A DNA stretch of 64,000 nucleotides from Stappia sediminis (lineage in GTDB: Bacteria; Pseudomonadota; Alphaproteobacteria; Rhizobiales; Stappiaceae): positions 124,001-188,000 of the forward strand of contig NZ_WUMV01000002.1 of the NCBI RefSeq assembly GCF_009826895.1, read 5' to 3'. Below are positions 47,932 through 56,841 of the stretch, piece after piece; within the stretch, counting starts at the first letter, position 1, and every line of letters starts with the position of its first letter. A program made the translations under genes and the position numbers. The notes beneath the pieces are model-generated. The model searched no databases. It was not told the origin of the DNA and saw only the letters and a list, made by a program, of their open reading frames with translations.

Positions 47932-48141
47932 TCGCCGTATTGTCGGTTTGAAGCCTGATACCGGCAGACCCTGGTGCGCCAAACACGTTGCGCGCGGTCG
48001 CCGGGGTGGGGAACGAATACACTGAAAAAACCGTGTATCCTGTTGAGATTCCGTTTGTCGCCGTCGCCAGCGGGCGCTAAGTCTGCCATCACGATCCGAC
48101 CGGATGGATAACGTCTTCGTGCGTTGCAAGCGGAGGGGACC

Positions 48142-49560
48142 GTGACGGAAACGGACATCATCGACGCCGAGACCGAAACCACCCCTGACGTCACGCCTTT
48201 TCGCGACGACGAGGGGAGGATCGACACCGCTTTCCTTGAAGAGATCGAAGCCGCCGTCGCCGAGCGCGATGCGGAGGCCGTGCGCCGCCTTGCCGGCAAC
48301 CTGCATGAGGCCGATGTCGCGGATCTCATCGAGGCCCTGAGCGAAGACGAACGGCCGGAACTCGTCCGCCTCATGGGAGATGACTTCGACTTCGCGTCGC
48401 TGACGGAAGTCGATGAGGCGATACGTCTCAAACTTCTGGAAACCCTGCCGAAAGACGCGGTTATCGAGGCCATCGGCGAACTCGATTCCGATGATGCCGT
48501 CTACATCCTGGAAGATCTTGAGCCTGAAGATCAGGCGGCGATCCTGAGCAGGCTTTCGGTATCCGACCGCGTCCAGCTGCAGCGTTCGCTCGACTATCCC
48601 GAGGAAACGGCGGGCCGTCGCATGCAGACGGACTTCATCGCCATTCCTCCCTTCTGGACCGTGGGCCAGACGATCGACTACATGCGCGTCGCGGATGATC
48701 TGCCGGATACCTTTTACGAAATCTTCGTGGTGGACCCCGGTTTTCGGCTGATCGGGGCCGTCGCGCTCGACAAGCTCTTGCGCACGAAACGCTCGCGGAA
48801 AATCTCCAAGATCATGCAGGAGACGCGCTACATGGTCTCCGCCACGGAAGACCAGGAGGAGGTTGCGCGCACCTTCGAGCGCTACAACCTTGTTTCCGCG
48901 GCCGTCGTCGATGACGCCGAACGGCTTGTCGGCGTGCTGATGGTGGATGACATCGTCGATGTCATCCAGGAAGAAGCGGAGGAGGACCTGCTTGCGCTTG
49001 CCGGCGTCGGCGATGAAGAGATCTCCGATACGGTGCTCACGATCGCGCGCTCGCGTTTGACGTGGCTGATCGTGAACCTCGGTACGGCAGTGCTGGCCTC
49101 GGCGGTTATCGCCATTTTCGAAGATACGATCGAAGCGATGGTTGCCCTTGCGGTTTTGATGCCGATCGTCGCCTCCATGGGCGGCAACGCCGGTTCGCAG
49201 ACAATGACGGTCGCCGTGCGTGCGCTGGCCACGCAGGAACTCGGCTCGCGCAATGTCTGGCGCGTGCTTCGCCGCGAAGTGCTGGTCGCGGTACTGAATG
49301 GGGCAGCCCTTGCGATCCTTATGGGCTTGGTTGCAATGCTCTGGTTCGGTAACGCGGGCCTTGGCGTCGTTATTGCCCTGGCGATCATCGTCAATCAGCT
49401 TTTTGCCGGTCTTTCCGGTCTCGGAATACCGATCCTGCTCGACCGCTTCGGCGTCGATCCCGCGATAGCCTCAAGCGTTTTCGTGACGACAGTGACGGAC
49501 GTCGTCGGCTTTTTCGCGTTCCTCGGCATTGCCGCATTCTGGTTCGGTCTGCCATTTTAA
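48142..49560 (+). CDS. mgtE: Magnesium transporter MgtE
   Basis: MgtE is a magnesium channel gated by cytoplasmic magnesium. The 472-residue product has an acidic N-terminal sensing domain (LHEADVADLIEALSEDERPE), two CBS domains (about residues 135-255) and five C-terminal helices including LMPIVASMGGNAGSQTMTVA, the pore segment. I chose GTG at 48142, with GGAGGGG upstream; TTG at 48124 is possible. I saw no magnesium riboswitch upstream. Confidence 0.95.
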   Translation: MTETDIIDAETETTPDVTPFRDDEGRIDTAFLEEIEAAVAERDAEAVRRLAGNLHEADVADLIEALSEDERPELVRLMGDDFDFASLTEVDEAIRLKLLETLPKDAVIEAIGELDSDDAVYILEDLEPEDQAAILSRLSVSDRVQLQRSLDYPEETAGRRMQTDFIAIPPFWTVGQTIDYMRVADDLPDTFYEIFVVDPGFRLIGAVALDKLLRTKRSRKISKIMQETRYMVSATEDQEEVARTFERYNLVSAAVVDDAERLVGVLMVDDIVDVIQEEAEEDLLALAGVGDEEISDTVLTIARSRLTWLIVNLGTAVLASAVIAIFEDTIEAMVALAVLMPIVASMGGNAGSQTMTVAVRALATQELGSRNVWRVLRREVLVAVLNGAALAILMGLVAMLWFGNAGLGVVIALAIIVNQLFAGLSGLGIPILLDRFGVDPAIASSVFVTTVTDVVGFFAFLGIAAFWFGLPF

Positions 49561-49592
49561 AGGCGACCGAATGTTCAAACCGGGAGGCGCTG

Positions 49593-50021
49593 ATGGCGAA
49601 TGCGCCGCCGATCGCCGGAATTCTGGAAACCGCCGTCTATGTGGACGATATGGAAAAAGCCCATGCCTTCTATGGGGGCGTGCTCGGCCTGACGCGCATG
49701 GTGGAGGGGGACCGCCTCTATGCCTACGACGCCGGACCCGGTGAAACGCTGCTCGTCTTCCGCCGCGGCCGCACGGGCGATGATGTGGAAACGCCCGGCG
49801 GCATCGTGCCCGGCCACCACAGCGAAGGGCCGAGCCATTTCGCATTCAAGATCGCGGCCGATCAGCTCGATCCCTGGCGCGAATACCTGAAAGCGCGGAA
49901 AATCGCTATCATAAGCGAGGTCGATTGGCCTGCCGGCGGCACGAGCCTCTATTTTCGCGATCCGGGGGGTAACGTGCTTGAGCTTGCCGCGCCGCCCTTA
50001 TGGCCGAATTTTACCGGATAG
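49593..50021 (+). CDS. VOC-family (glyoxalase-type) protein
   Basis: The 142-residue product has the vicinal oxygen chelate pattern: ILETAVYVDDMEKAHAFYGG, GPSHFAFKIAADQLDPWREY and SLYFRDPGGNVLELAAPPLW. His and Glu in these positions can bind a divalent metal. Members include glyoxalases, thiol-transferases and dioxygenases, so the reaction is unknown. It follows mgtE after 32 bases and may be co-transcribed with it. Confidence 0.86.
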   Translation: MANAPPIAGILETAVYVDDMEKAHAFYGGVLGLTRMVEGDRLYAYDAGPGETLLVFRRGRTGDDVETPGGIVPGHHSEGPSHFAFKIAADQLDPWREYLKARKIAIISEVDWPAGGTSLYFRDPGGNVLELAAPPLWPNFTG

Positions 50022-50045
50022 GAGCGGTGCACGGGACCATTTGTC

Positions 50046-50660
50046 ATGGATACCACAGGGATTGACGTTTCCCATCACCTCGGTGAAATCGATTGGGACG
50101 CGGTTAAGGCGGACGGCGTGGAATTCGCATATATCAAGGCGACGGAGGGTACGGATTTCCGCGATCCGCGGTTCGCCGAGAACTGGCAGGCATCACGCCT
50201 TGCCGGCGTGCCGCGCGGTCCGTATCACGTATTCTCCTTTGGCTCGACGGGCGCTGCACAGGCGGAGCATCTCATCGACGTCGTGCCGACGGCTCTTACC
50301 GCGACATTGCCTCCGGCACTCGACCTTGAGTTGCCCAAGGGAGGCAGGAAACTGCCAGAAGTCGGCGGCGTTTTGAGGGAGGTTGAGGATTGGCTGAAAA
50401 CGGTTGAGGCAAGTTTCGGCCGGGCGGCGATCATCTATACCGATGCCGCCTTCTTCGAGCGATATCTTGAGGGGAGCGCAATCGCGAAAGGGGCGGATGC
50501 GCGAAAATTCTGGTTAAGATCTATTGGCGAAAAACCCGGCTATGGGCCGGATTGGACGATCTGGCAATTTGATGACGAGGGCAGGGTCGCGGGTATAGAG
50601 CATCCGGTGGACAGAAATCGCTTGCGAAATACAATTACATTGGCTGATTTGGCGGGGTGA
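50046..50660 (+). CDS. GH25 lysozyme-like protein
   Basis: The 204-residue product matches the glycoside hydrolase family 25 fold: GIDVSHH with Asp7, YIKATEGTDFRDPRF, and the catalytic pair in PALDLEL (Asp93 and Glu95), then IWQFDDEG. This would make it a muramidase acting on peptidoglycan. It has no signal peptide, unlike most GH25 proteins, so export may need a phage-type or other route. AT-rich sequence begins right after it. Confidence 0.85.
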   Translation: MDTTGIDVSHHLGEIDWDAVKADGVEFAYIKATEGTDFRDPRFAENWQASRLAGVPRGPYHVFSFGSTGAAQAEHLIDVVPTALTATLPPALDLELPKGGRKLPEVGGVLREVEDWLKTVEASFGRAAIIYTDAAFFERYLEGSAIAKGADARKFWLRSIGEKPGYGPDWTIWQFDDEGRVAGIEHPVDRNRLRNTITLADLAG

Positions 50661-50831
50661 GTATTTTTGTTATATGTTTATAATTTTAATTAAGTTATAT
50701 CGTATTTATATTTAATTAATAAGATGTAAGTTCCAGTATATATTCTTGACTTCGAAATTTACTTATCTTTAGAAAAAATCCCGCAACAATAAGAATGTAC
50801 CCTTTTCTGCACGTAATTCCGGGTAAATAAG
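50661..50831. other. Very AT-rich stretch
   Basis: Most of these 171 bases are A or T, far from the GC-rich composition of the window (for example TTTAATTAATAAG at 50711-50723). It probably holds the promoter of the 50832 gene; a TTGACT at 50746-50751 could be a -35 element but no good -10 element at the right distance stands out. Confidence 0.55.
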
Positions 50832-51650
50832 ATGCGTATGATCGCTTTGGCTCTGGGTGTTTTCGGTTCGGGTTTTGCGGTCATGCTGTTTTTCTCGTCC
50901 GATGCCGAGCGATATCTTTCCTTGAAGAGCTTCGATGGGTTGGTGGACGGTGCCGCGTCCGCTTTCGTTGCCGAGGCGCCTGCGGAAGGCGGAGGGATTC
51001 TGGCCTGGTTCGGTTGGGGCGGAGACCAGGGTCCCGAGGTCATGCATCTTGACGAAATCGTCGTAAGCGAAAACGGCACGTCATGCAGCATCAATGGTGC
51101 TGTACCCGGGGAGCGGGTGGTTTTCGTGAATCTTTACCGCGCGGATGGCAAGTCTCCGATCCAGATTTCCGATGGATCGGGAAAGCCGACTTCAATGATG
51201 AATGTGAATATTGGGAGGTATCAATCCCCCGTTTATTTGGTGCTGTATGCATATGAGCCCGTGTTCTGGCAATTGAATGTCCTCAAGGGGACGGAAATCT
51301 CGAATATATTGTTGGTTGGAAATCATAGTCAGGCGGTCGCGAACGTGCCTGCCAATGTCTCTCCCCAGATTTTGAGTGGCAAGGGCGAAGACGTTGGCAG
51401 GTGTCCGGACTTCGAGATTGCCGCCCGTTCCGGCGAGCAAGCTTCGGAACTGGAAAGGCAGATCCAGACAGCGATTGGGCGCCCTATATCGGAGAGCAAG
51501 TTCGTCTATGAAGCCAAGGACGTTTTCCTGGGGGCCGACAGCAAATCTCTTTCCCGGCCAAGTCTGATCGATGGCCGCTATATCTATACGCACAACGAAC
51601 TGACGCAAGGCAGCATTGTGTCCGGCGAGGCGGGGCTGCGTAGGCTATAG
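50832..51650 (+). CDS. Membrane-anchored protein of unknown function
   Basis: The 272-residue product begins with a hydrophobic anchor (MIALALGVFGSGFAVMLFFS) and has no motif I know. The soluble part has DEIVVSENGTSCSINGAVPG, VFVNLYRADGKSPIQISD, PVYLVLYAYEPVFWQLNVLK and a Cys near residue 190. The codon use is more AT-tolerant than in neighbouring genes. It sits alone, after an AT-rich gap and before the LiuR-type gene, and could be a recent acquisition. Confidence 0.6.
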   Translation: MRMIALALGVFGSGFAVMLFFSSDAERYLSLKSFDGLVDGAASAFVAEAPAEGGGILAWFGWGGDQGPEVMHLDEIVVSENGTSCSINGAVPGERVVFVNLYRADGKSPIQISDGSGKPTSMMNVNIGRYQSPVYLVLYAYEPVFWQLNVLKGTEISNILLVGNHSQAVANVPANVSPQILSGKGEDVGRCPDFEIAARSGEQASELERQIQTAIGRPISESKFVYEAKDVFLGADSKSLSRPSLIDGRYIYTHNELTQGSIVSGEAGLRRL

Positions 51651-51888
51651 AACAATTGCGCGGGGACGATTTCCTGATCCAGGAAAGAGGCTCTGCTTTC
51701 GCTTTGGCCGTCCGGCGCGAAATCGTCGTCGAAAAATCCATCGCAGCAGACGTTGGATCGTCTGATACCCGGGGTGGCAATCCGGGTCGGGCGCGATTGC
51801 GTTTGCGTGCGAAGGTTGAAGCCGCAGTGTGTATTCTGTAGAAATATAAACATCTTATCATATTGATTTATATGTCTAAAAAACTTTG

Positions 51889-51910
51889 TATTGACTAAAA
51901 CGTAAAGGTA
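51889..51910 (+). promoter_or_regulatory. LiuR-type site upstream of the liuR block
   Basis: TATTGACTAAAACGTAAA (51889-51906) is identical over 18 bases with 61474-61491 before the methylcrotonyl-CoA carboxylase beta gene. It lies 30 bases before the start of the MerR-family gene. TTGACT could be the -35 element, with the ACGTAAA part as an operator half; MerR-type regulators bind between -35 and -10. Confidence 0.7.
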
Positions 51911-51935
51911 AATCACTCTCCACTCGGGAGGAGCG

Positions 51936-52358
51936 ATGCAAGCCTATTACACCATATCCCAGCTAACGCAGGAATTCGGCATTACGACCAGAACCCTGCG
52001 ATTCTACGAGCAGGAAGGGCTTGTGAAGCCGGTGCGGCGAGGCCGTCAGAGGCTTTTTCGCCCGGGCGACCGCACGCGGCTGAAGCTCATTCTGCGTGGC
52101 AAGAGGCTTGGCTTCTCGCTCGCGGAAATCCGCGACATCATTACCATGTACGACAAGGCGCCCGGAGAATCCGGCCAGCTTGCGCATCTGATGAAGCGCA
52201 TTTCCAGCCGGCGCGCGGAACTTCTTGAGAAGCGGCGCGATATAGAGCTGACCCTTGCCGAGCTGGATGCCGTTGAGGAAGGCTGCCTTGAACGGATCAG
52301 GGAAATCGGCGTCGATCCGCGGGAACTGATCGGCGAAAAGGAGGAAAATCCCTCATGA
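51936..52358 (+). CDS. liuR: MerR-family regulator, LiuR-type
   Basis: The 140-residue product has an N-terminal helix-turn-helix (TISQLTQEFGITTRTLRFYE, QEGLVKPVRRGRQRLF) and a coiled-coil dimerisation helix (RRAELLEKRRDIELTLAELD). The gene name rests on similarity to LiuR, the regulator of leucine and isovalerate degradation, and on its neighbours, the thioesterase and isovaleryl-CoA dehydrogenase. GGGAGGAG precedes the ATG at 51936. The four bases 52355-52358 overlap the thioesterase gene. A shared upstream site suggests it also controls the methylcrotonyl-CoA carboxylase genes. Confidence 0.85.
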   Translation: MQAYYTISQLTQEFGITTRTLRFYEQEGLVKPVRRGRQRLFRPGDRTRLKLILRGKRLGFSLAEIRDIITMYDKAPGESGQLAHLMKRISSRRAELLEKRRDIELTLAELDAVEEGCLERIREIGVDPRELIGEKEENPS

Positions 52359-52801
52359 GCGGGCATTTGCCGCGCGACGAAATCTGGCGCCAGCGCGTGG
52401 AACGCAGCTTTGCGCGCCAGGCATTCATGGACCATATCGGGGTTCGGATCGCGCGTCTGGCGCCCGGGGAAGTCGACCTGGAAGTGGATGCGCGTGCGGC
52501 GCTCACCCAGCAACACGGCTTCTTCCATGCTGGCGTGACGACGACGATTGCCGACAGCGCGGCCGGCTATGCCGCACTTTCGCTCTTCAAACCCGGATAC
52601 GGCGTCTTGACGACGGAGTTCAAGATGAACCTGCTCAATCCGGGACAGGGGCGGAAGATGCTCGCGCGAGGTCGGGTTATCAAGCCGGGGCGGACACTCA
52701 CCGTCGCCAAGGCGGATGTCTATGGCTTGACGGAGGAAGAAGAACTTCACGTCGCGACCGGTCTTTTCACGATGATCGCGCTTGAGGGCATGGACGACTG
52801 A
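52355..52801 (+). CDS. PaaI-type acyl-CoA thioesterase
   Basis: The 148-residue product is a hotdog-fold thioesterase with GFFHAGVTTTIADSAAGYAA, carrying the active-site pattern HAG...AD of the PaaI group, and ARGRVIKPGRTLTVAKADVY. It overlaps the liuR stop (ATGA) and precedes ivd, so it probably hydrolyses a CoA ester in leucine catabolism to free CoA. Confidence 0.9.
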   Translation: MSGHLPRDEIWRQRVERSFARQAFMDHIGVRIARLAPGEVDLEVDARAALTQQHGFFHAGVTTTIADSAAGYAALSLFKPGYGVLTTEFKMNLLNPGQGRKMLARGRVIKPGRTLTVAKADVYGLTEEEELHVATGLFTMIALEGMDD

Positions 52802-52876
52802 GCGCAGGCGAAGCTCTCAAAAACAATGAAAGCAATGCGCAGGTGCATTTCCGCGCGTTATGACAGAGGCATCCCG

Positions 52877-54052
52877 ATGATCCCCAACCAGCCATCCGCA
52901 TTCAACTTCAACCTTGGCGAAACGGCCGATCTCCTGCGCGATACCGTGCGCTCCTACGCGCAAGACAACATCGCACCGCTTGCCGATCGCATCGATCGGG
53001 AAGACTGGTTCCCGCGCGAGGAACTGTGGCCGGCGATGGGTGAGCTCGGCCTTCACGGAATCACCGTGGAGGAGGAGTGGGGCGGCTCGGGCTTGGGCTA
53101 TCTGGAACACTGCATCGCGATGGAAGAGGTCTCGCGCGCGTCCGCTTCGATCGGCCTTTCCTACGGCGCCCACTCGAACCTTTGCGTCAACCAGCTCCGC
53201 CGTTGGGGCAGCGATGACCAGAAGAAGCGTTATCTGGAGAAGCTCGTTACAGGAGAACATCTCGGCGCGCTCGCCATGTCCGAGCCGGGCGCAGGTTCGG
53301 ATGTGGTCTCCATGAAGCTCAAAGCTGAGAAGAAGGGCGACCGCTACATCCTCAACGGCTCGAAGATGTGGATCACCAACGGGCCCGATGCCGATACGAT
53401 GATCATCTACGCCAAGACGGATCCGGGTGCAGGCCCGCGCGGCATCACCGCGTTTCTGGTGGAGCGCGATTTCAAGGGATTCTCGGTCGCCCAGAAGCTC
53501 GACAAGCTCGGCATGCGCGGTTCGCTCACGGGTGAGCTCGTTTTCCAGGATTGCGAGGTGCCGGAGGAAAACGTGCTTGGCGAGGTCGGTAAGGGCGTCA
53601 ATGTGCTGATGTCGGGCCTTGACTACGAGCGTGCGGTGCTGGCGGCCGGTGCGATCGGCATCATGCAGGCAGCGATGGACGTCGCGATTCCTTATATCCA
53701 CGAACGCAAGCAGTTCGGACAGCCGATCGGCGAATTCCAGCTCGTACAGGGCAAGATCGCCGATATGTACGTACAGATGAACGCTTCGCGCGCCTACGTC
53801 TATGCCGTCGCGCAGGCTTGCGACCGGGGCGAGACGACGCGCGAGGATGCCGCCGGTGCGATCCTCTATGCGGCGGAAAACGCGACGAAGATCGCGCTCG
53901 ATGCGATCCAGCTTCTCGGCGGCAACGGCTATATCAACGAATATCCTACGGGCCGCCTCTTGCGCGACGCCAAGCTTTACGAAATCGGCGCGGGCACAAG
54001 CGAGATCCGCCGTATGTTGATCGGGCGGGAAATCTTCAACAAGACCGCTTGA
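52877..54052 (+). CDS. ivd: Isovaleryl-CoA dehydrogenase
   Basis: The enzyme oxidises isovaleryl-CoA to 3-methylcrotonyl-CoA with FAD, passing electrons to ETF. The 391-residue product has the acyl-CoA dehydrogenase segments [20 protein letters not shown] and [20 protein letters not shown], and the catalytic Glu251 in [12 protein letters not shown], the position characteristic of isovaleryl- rather than short-chain acyl-CoA dehydrogenases. The ATG at 52877 has AGAGG upstream. It is in the liuR transcript, 75 bases after the thioesterase. Confidence 0.93.
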   Translation: MIPNQPSAFNFNLGETADLLRDTVRSYAQDNIAPLADRIDREDWFPREELWPAMGELGLHGITVEEEWGGSGLGYLEHCIAMEEVSRASASIGLSYGAHSNLCVNQLRRWGSDDQKKRYLEKLVTGEHLGALAMSEPGAGSDVVSMKLKAEKKGDRYILNGSKMWITNGPDADTMIIYAKTDPGAGPRGITAFLVERDFKGFSVAQKLDKLGMRGSLTGELVFQDCEVPEENVLGEVGKGVNVLMSGLDYERAVLAAGAIGIMQAAMDVAIPYIHERKQFGQPIGEFQLVQGKIADMYVQMNASRAYVYAVAQACDRGETTREDAAGAILYAAENATKIALDAIQLLGGNGYINEYPTGRLLRDAKLYEIGAGTSEIRRMLIGREIFNKTA

Positions 54053-54062
54053 GGATAAGCAT

Positions 54063-54668
54063 GTGTGCGGGGACGCGAAATTGAATTCGCTTTCCATCCA
54101 CCCCCTTTCTCCTGATCGCTGGGACGATCTGGTCGAACTCTTCGGGCCGGAGCGTGGGGCACAGGGCGGCTGTTGGTGCATCTGGCCTTTCGTTCGCGGT
54201 GTCGATTTCAACCGGATGGAGAAAGCCGAACGCAAGGAGATGCTCAAGGCGCGGGTGGAGGAAAGCGGAAAGCCTGCCCCCGGTCTGCTCGCCTATGACG
54301 GAGATGAGGCGGTGGGCTGGGCCGCCGTTGGGCCGCGCCCTTCCTATACACGGCTGATGCTCTCCAAGGCGCCGAAGCCGCTGGAAGGCGAGGGGCAGCC
54401 CGACCCGGAGAAAATCTGGATGCTCGCGTGTTTCTTCATCCGCAAATCTCACCGCAAAGCCGGAGTTATGCGCAGGCTGGCGCAGGCCGCCGGCGATTTC
54501 GCCGCTGAGAATGGCGCGCAGTTTCTGGAGGTCTGCCCGATCGAGCCGGACCGGCCGCTGATGTGGGGCGAAGGATTCGTCGGGATCGCGCCGCTTTTTC
54601 GCGACCTTGGTTATGAGGAAATCGCGAGACGGTCTGCGCGAAGGCCTCTCATGCGGCTTGCGTTGTGA
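54063..54668 (+). CDS. GNAT-family acetyltransferase-like protein
   Basis: The 201-residue product has a GNAT-type layout, with ACFFIRKSHRKAGVMRRLAQ as the acetyl-CoA-binding segment and CWCIWPFVR near the N-terminus. Substrate unknown. The start at 54063 is GTG in an unusual place next to the ivd stop; TTG at 54081 is another choice. It may be the last gene of the liuR-thioesterase-ivd transcript. Confidence 0.75.
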   Translation: MCGDAKLNSLSIHPLSPDRWDDLVELFGPERGAQGGCWCIWPFVRGVDFNRMEKAERKEMLKARVEESGKPAPGLLAYDGDEAVGWAAVGPRPSYTRLMLSKAPKPLEGEGQPDPEKIWMLACFFIRKSHRKAGVMRRLAQAAGDFAAENGAQFLEVCPIEPDRPLMWGEGFVGIAPLFRDLGYEEIARRSARRPLMRLAL

Positions 54669-54786
54669 TTGTCCCGGTGTCGTGTGAACTTTCGTAAGTT
54701 CGCCCTTTGCGAGGCGCGCCCGCATCGCATAAGTATGGGGGAACCGCGTCGCCTTCGGGTGGTGCGCCCGTTGTTACAAGGAGCAG

Positions 54787-55410
54787 ATGGTGCGCATGAC
54801 GAACCTATATCAAAATGTGCCGAGCCGCCTCGACGATGAGGAAGACGAGCAGACCAAGACGCCGCAGTCGATCCAGGTCGACAAGCATCTCTTCGATGCG
54901 CGCACCGTGTTGATAACCGGCCCTATCACGCAGGAACTGGCACGCGACGTGTGCGCAAGGCTTCTTGCGCTGGCGCAGGTATCGAACGACCCGATTACCG
55001 TCATCGTCTCGTCTCCCGGCGGACATGTGGAATCGGGCGATATGATCCACGACACGATCGGCTTCATCGGTCCGGAAGTGCGCATTCTAGGCATGGGCTG
55101 GGTCGCAAGCGCCGGTGCGCTCATCTACATCTCGGTGCCCAAGGAGCGCCGCTACTGCACGCCCAACACCCGCTTCCTGCTGCACCAGCCGTCCGGCGGC
55201 GCGGGCGGTCAGGCTTCCGACATCGAGATTCAGGCGCGCGAGATCATCAAGATGCGCGAACGCCTCAACAAGCTCTTTTCGGAAGCGACCGGCCAGCCGA
55301 TGGAGCGAATCGAGAAGGATACCGACCGCGATTACTGGATGGGCCCGGAAGAGGCGATCGAATACGGCCTCGTCGGCAAGGTGGCGCGTGGCGTCGCGGA
55401 CATGGACTGA
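54787..55410 (+). CDS. clpP: ClpP-family serine protease
   Basis: The 207-residue product is a ClpP peptidase with Ser108 (VASAG), His133 (LLHQP) and Asp182 (DTDRDY), so the triad is complete. The N-terminus has an acidic segment ([11 protein letters not shown]) that differs from the usual ClpP loop. Rhizobiales often have several clpP genes, and this one is not beside clpX, so its ATPase partner is open. AAGGAG lies three bases before the ATG at 54787 and twelve before the one at 54796, so the start is uncertain. Confidence 0.9.
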   Translation: MVRMTNLYQNVPSRLDDEEDEQTKTPQSIQVDKHLFDARTVLITGPITQELARDVCARLLALAQVSNDPITVIVSSPGGHVESGDMIHDTIGFIGPEVRILGMGWVASAGALIYISVPKERRYCTPNTRFLLHQPSGGAGGQASDIEIQAREIIKMRERLNKLFSEATGQPMERIEKDTDRDYWMGPEEAIEYGLVGKVARGVADMD

Positions 55411-55439
55411 CGGACGGCGGTTCGAAGAGAACTGAAGAT

Positions 55440-55470
55440 CGGGCGGGATTGCGATTCCGCCCGGTTTTGT
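55440..55470 (+). terminator. Intrinsic terminator after clpP
   Basis: CGGGCGGGA (55440-55448) pairs with TTCCGCCCG (55455-55463, one G-T), followed by GTTTTGT. It lies 30 bases after the clpP stop and before the convergent globin gene. Confidence 0.8.
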
Positions 55471-55496
55471 TCCGGGCGGAACGTGCAGGGCGCCGC

Positions 55497-55868
55497 CTAT
55501 GCCTCCAGTTTCGCCCGTTCGGCAAACAGATACGGCCGGACCCGATCAAGGATATATCGAAATTCCGTCGCCGCGCGCGGGTCTGCGCCGTCGCGCCCGA
55601 GTACCGATACGAGGTGTTGAGCGAAACGACCGTACTGCTGCTCGCTGATGAATAGTCCATCATGAACGTAGCCAAGCGGTGCGCCGTCGAATGTGGGCGA
55701 ACCGCCTGTGAGATAGGTCAGGAAATCGATCAGGGCGTCGCGGGGACAAATACGAAGGCGAACCTGGTTGCGCGACATGAAGAGGGGATCTTTCACGAGC
55801 CGCGCCATTACCTCGCCGACGGCGCGCTCGAGTGCCGGCCGGCCGCCGAGCCTGAGGTAGAGTGTCAT
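55497..55868 (-). CDS. Truncated haemoglobin, group I-like
   Basis: The 123-residue product matches group I truncated globins: YLRLGGRPALERAVGEVM, TYLTGGSPTFDGAPLGYVHD and the proximal His69 in YVHDGLFI. The residue at B10, usually Tyr, is Met21 and the E-helix is unusual (SRNQVRLRICPRDALIDFL). Normal members bind O2 or NO; with the B10 Tyr lost, ligand stabilisation may be altered. Confidence 0.8.
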   Translation of the reverse strand: MTLYLRLGGRPALERAVGEVMARLVKDPLFMSRNQVRLRICPRDALIDFLTYLTGGSPTFDGAPLGYVHDGLFISEQQYGRFAQHLVSVLGRDGADPRAATEFRYILDRVRPYLFAERAKLEA

Positions 55869-56005
55869 ACCGCTCCCTCCGTTGCGTTGAAGACGGCACG
55901 AGCATTAATCGGCGGCAGGAACAGCGTCTGTGATGCCGGTCACCATTGTCATGATCCCGTGCCACTTTTTCGGACATGATTGAGCCTGCAGGAGAGGTGA
56001 TTTTC

Positions 56006-56833
56006 GTGGAAAGCGTTACGATCAAGGATACCGTCATTCCCAAGCTTGGCCTGGGTACATGGCGGTTGGCGGACAAGGAATGCCGCGACATGGTGCTTGC
56101 CGCGCTCGAGGATGGCTGGCGCCATATCGACACGGCAGCGATGTACGCCAATGAAGCGGAGGTGGGGAAAGGCATCCGGTCAAGCGGCGTGCCCCGCGAC
56201 GATGTGTTCCTGACCACGAAAGTCTGGTACGACAAGATCGCCCCTGAAGACATGATCCGGTCTTGCGAGGATAGCCTGGACCGGCTTGGTCTGGACTATG
56301 CCGATCTCATTTTGATCCATTGGCCTAACCCGCGAATTCCTTTGAAAGAATCGATCGAAGGGCTGCTGGAACTGAAAGCTCGCGGCTGGGTGAAGGCGAT
56401 CGGCGTTTCGAATTTCACCTCCGGCATGATGCGCGAAGCGCAAGGTTACGCCGGCGGAGCCCTGGTCGCCAATCAGGTCGAGTATCATCCGCTGCTATCG
56501 CAAAAGCGCGTGCTGGAGGCTGCGGAAGAATTGGATATGGCGATTACCGCCTATGCACCGATCGCCCGTGGGCGGGTGTCGGATGTGCCGGTGATCAGGG
56601 ATATCGCGAAAAAGCATGGCAAGACGGAAGCGCAAGTGGCGCTCAGGTGGCTGATCCAGCAGGAACGGGTGATTGCGGTTCCGAAAACGGCTCGGCGCGA
56701 ACGGTTGAGAGAGAATGCCGGAGCGCTCACGTTCGAGCTGATGCCTGATGAAATGGATGCCCTATTCGCGCTGGGCTCCGCTTCCGGGCGCACGGTCAAC
56801 ATGGACTGGGCGCCGAAATGGGATAGCGAATAG
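56006..56833 (+). CDS. Aldo/keto reductase
   Basis: The 275-residue product has GTWRLADKECRDMVLAALED, the catalytic Tyr and Asp in RHIDTAAMYANEAEVG, Lys in TTKVWY and His in LILIHWPNP, with the C-terminal NADPH segment PKTARRERLREN. It reduces aldehydes or ketones; the exact substrate is unknown. GTG at 56006 has AGGAGAGG upstream, better than the open-frame start at 55976. Confidence 0.92.
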   Translation: MESVTIKDTVIPKLGLGTWRLADKECRDMVLAALEDGWRHIDTAAMYANEAEVGKGIRSSGVPRDDVFLTTKVWYDKIAPEDMIRSCEDSLDRLGLDYADLILIHWPNPRIPLKESIEGLLELKARGWVKAIGVSNFTSGMMREAQGYAGGALVANQVEYHPLLSQKRVLEAAEELDMAITAYAPIARGRVSDVPVIRDIAKKHGKTEAQVALRWLIQQERVIAVPKTARRERLRENAGALTFELMPDEMDALFALGSASGRTVNMDWAPKWDSE

Positions 56834-56841
56834 GCCACGCC

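Noticed and set aside
47932-48141. Possible magnesium riboswitch upstream of mgtE
   Set aside because: No recognisable M-box or similar core, and no terminator hairpin before the start codon.
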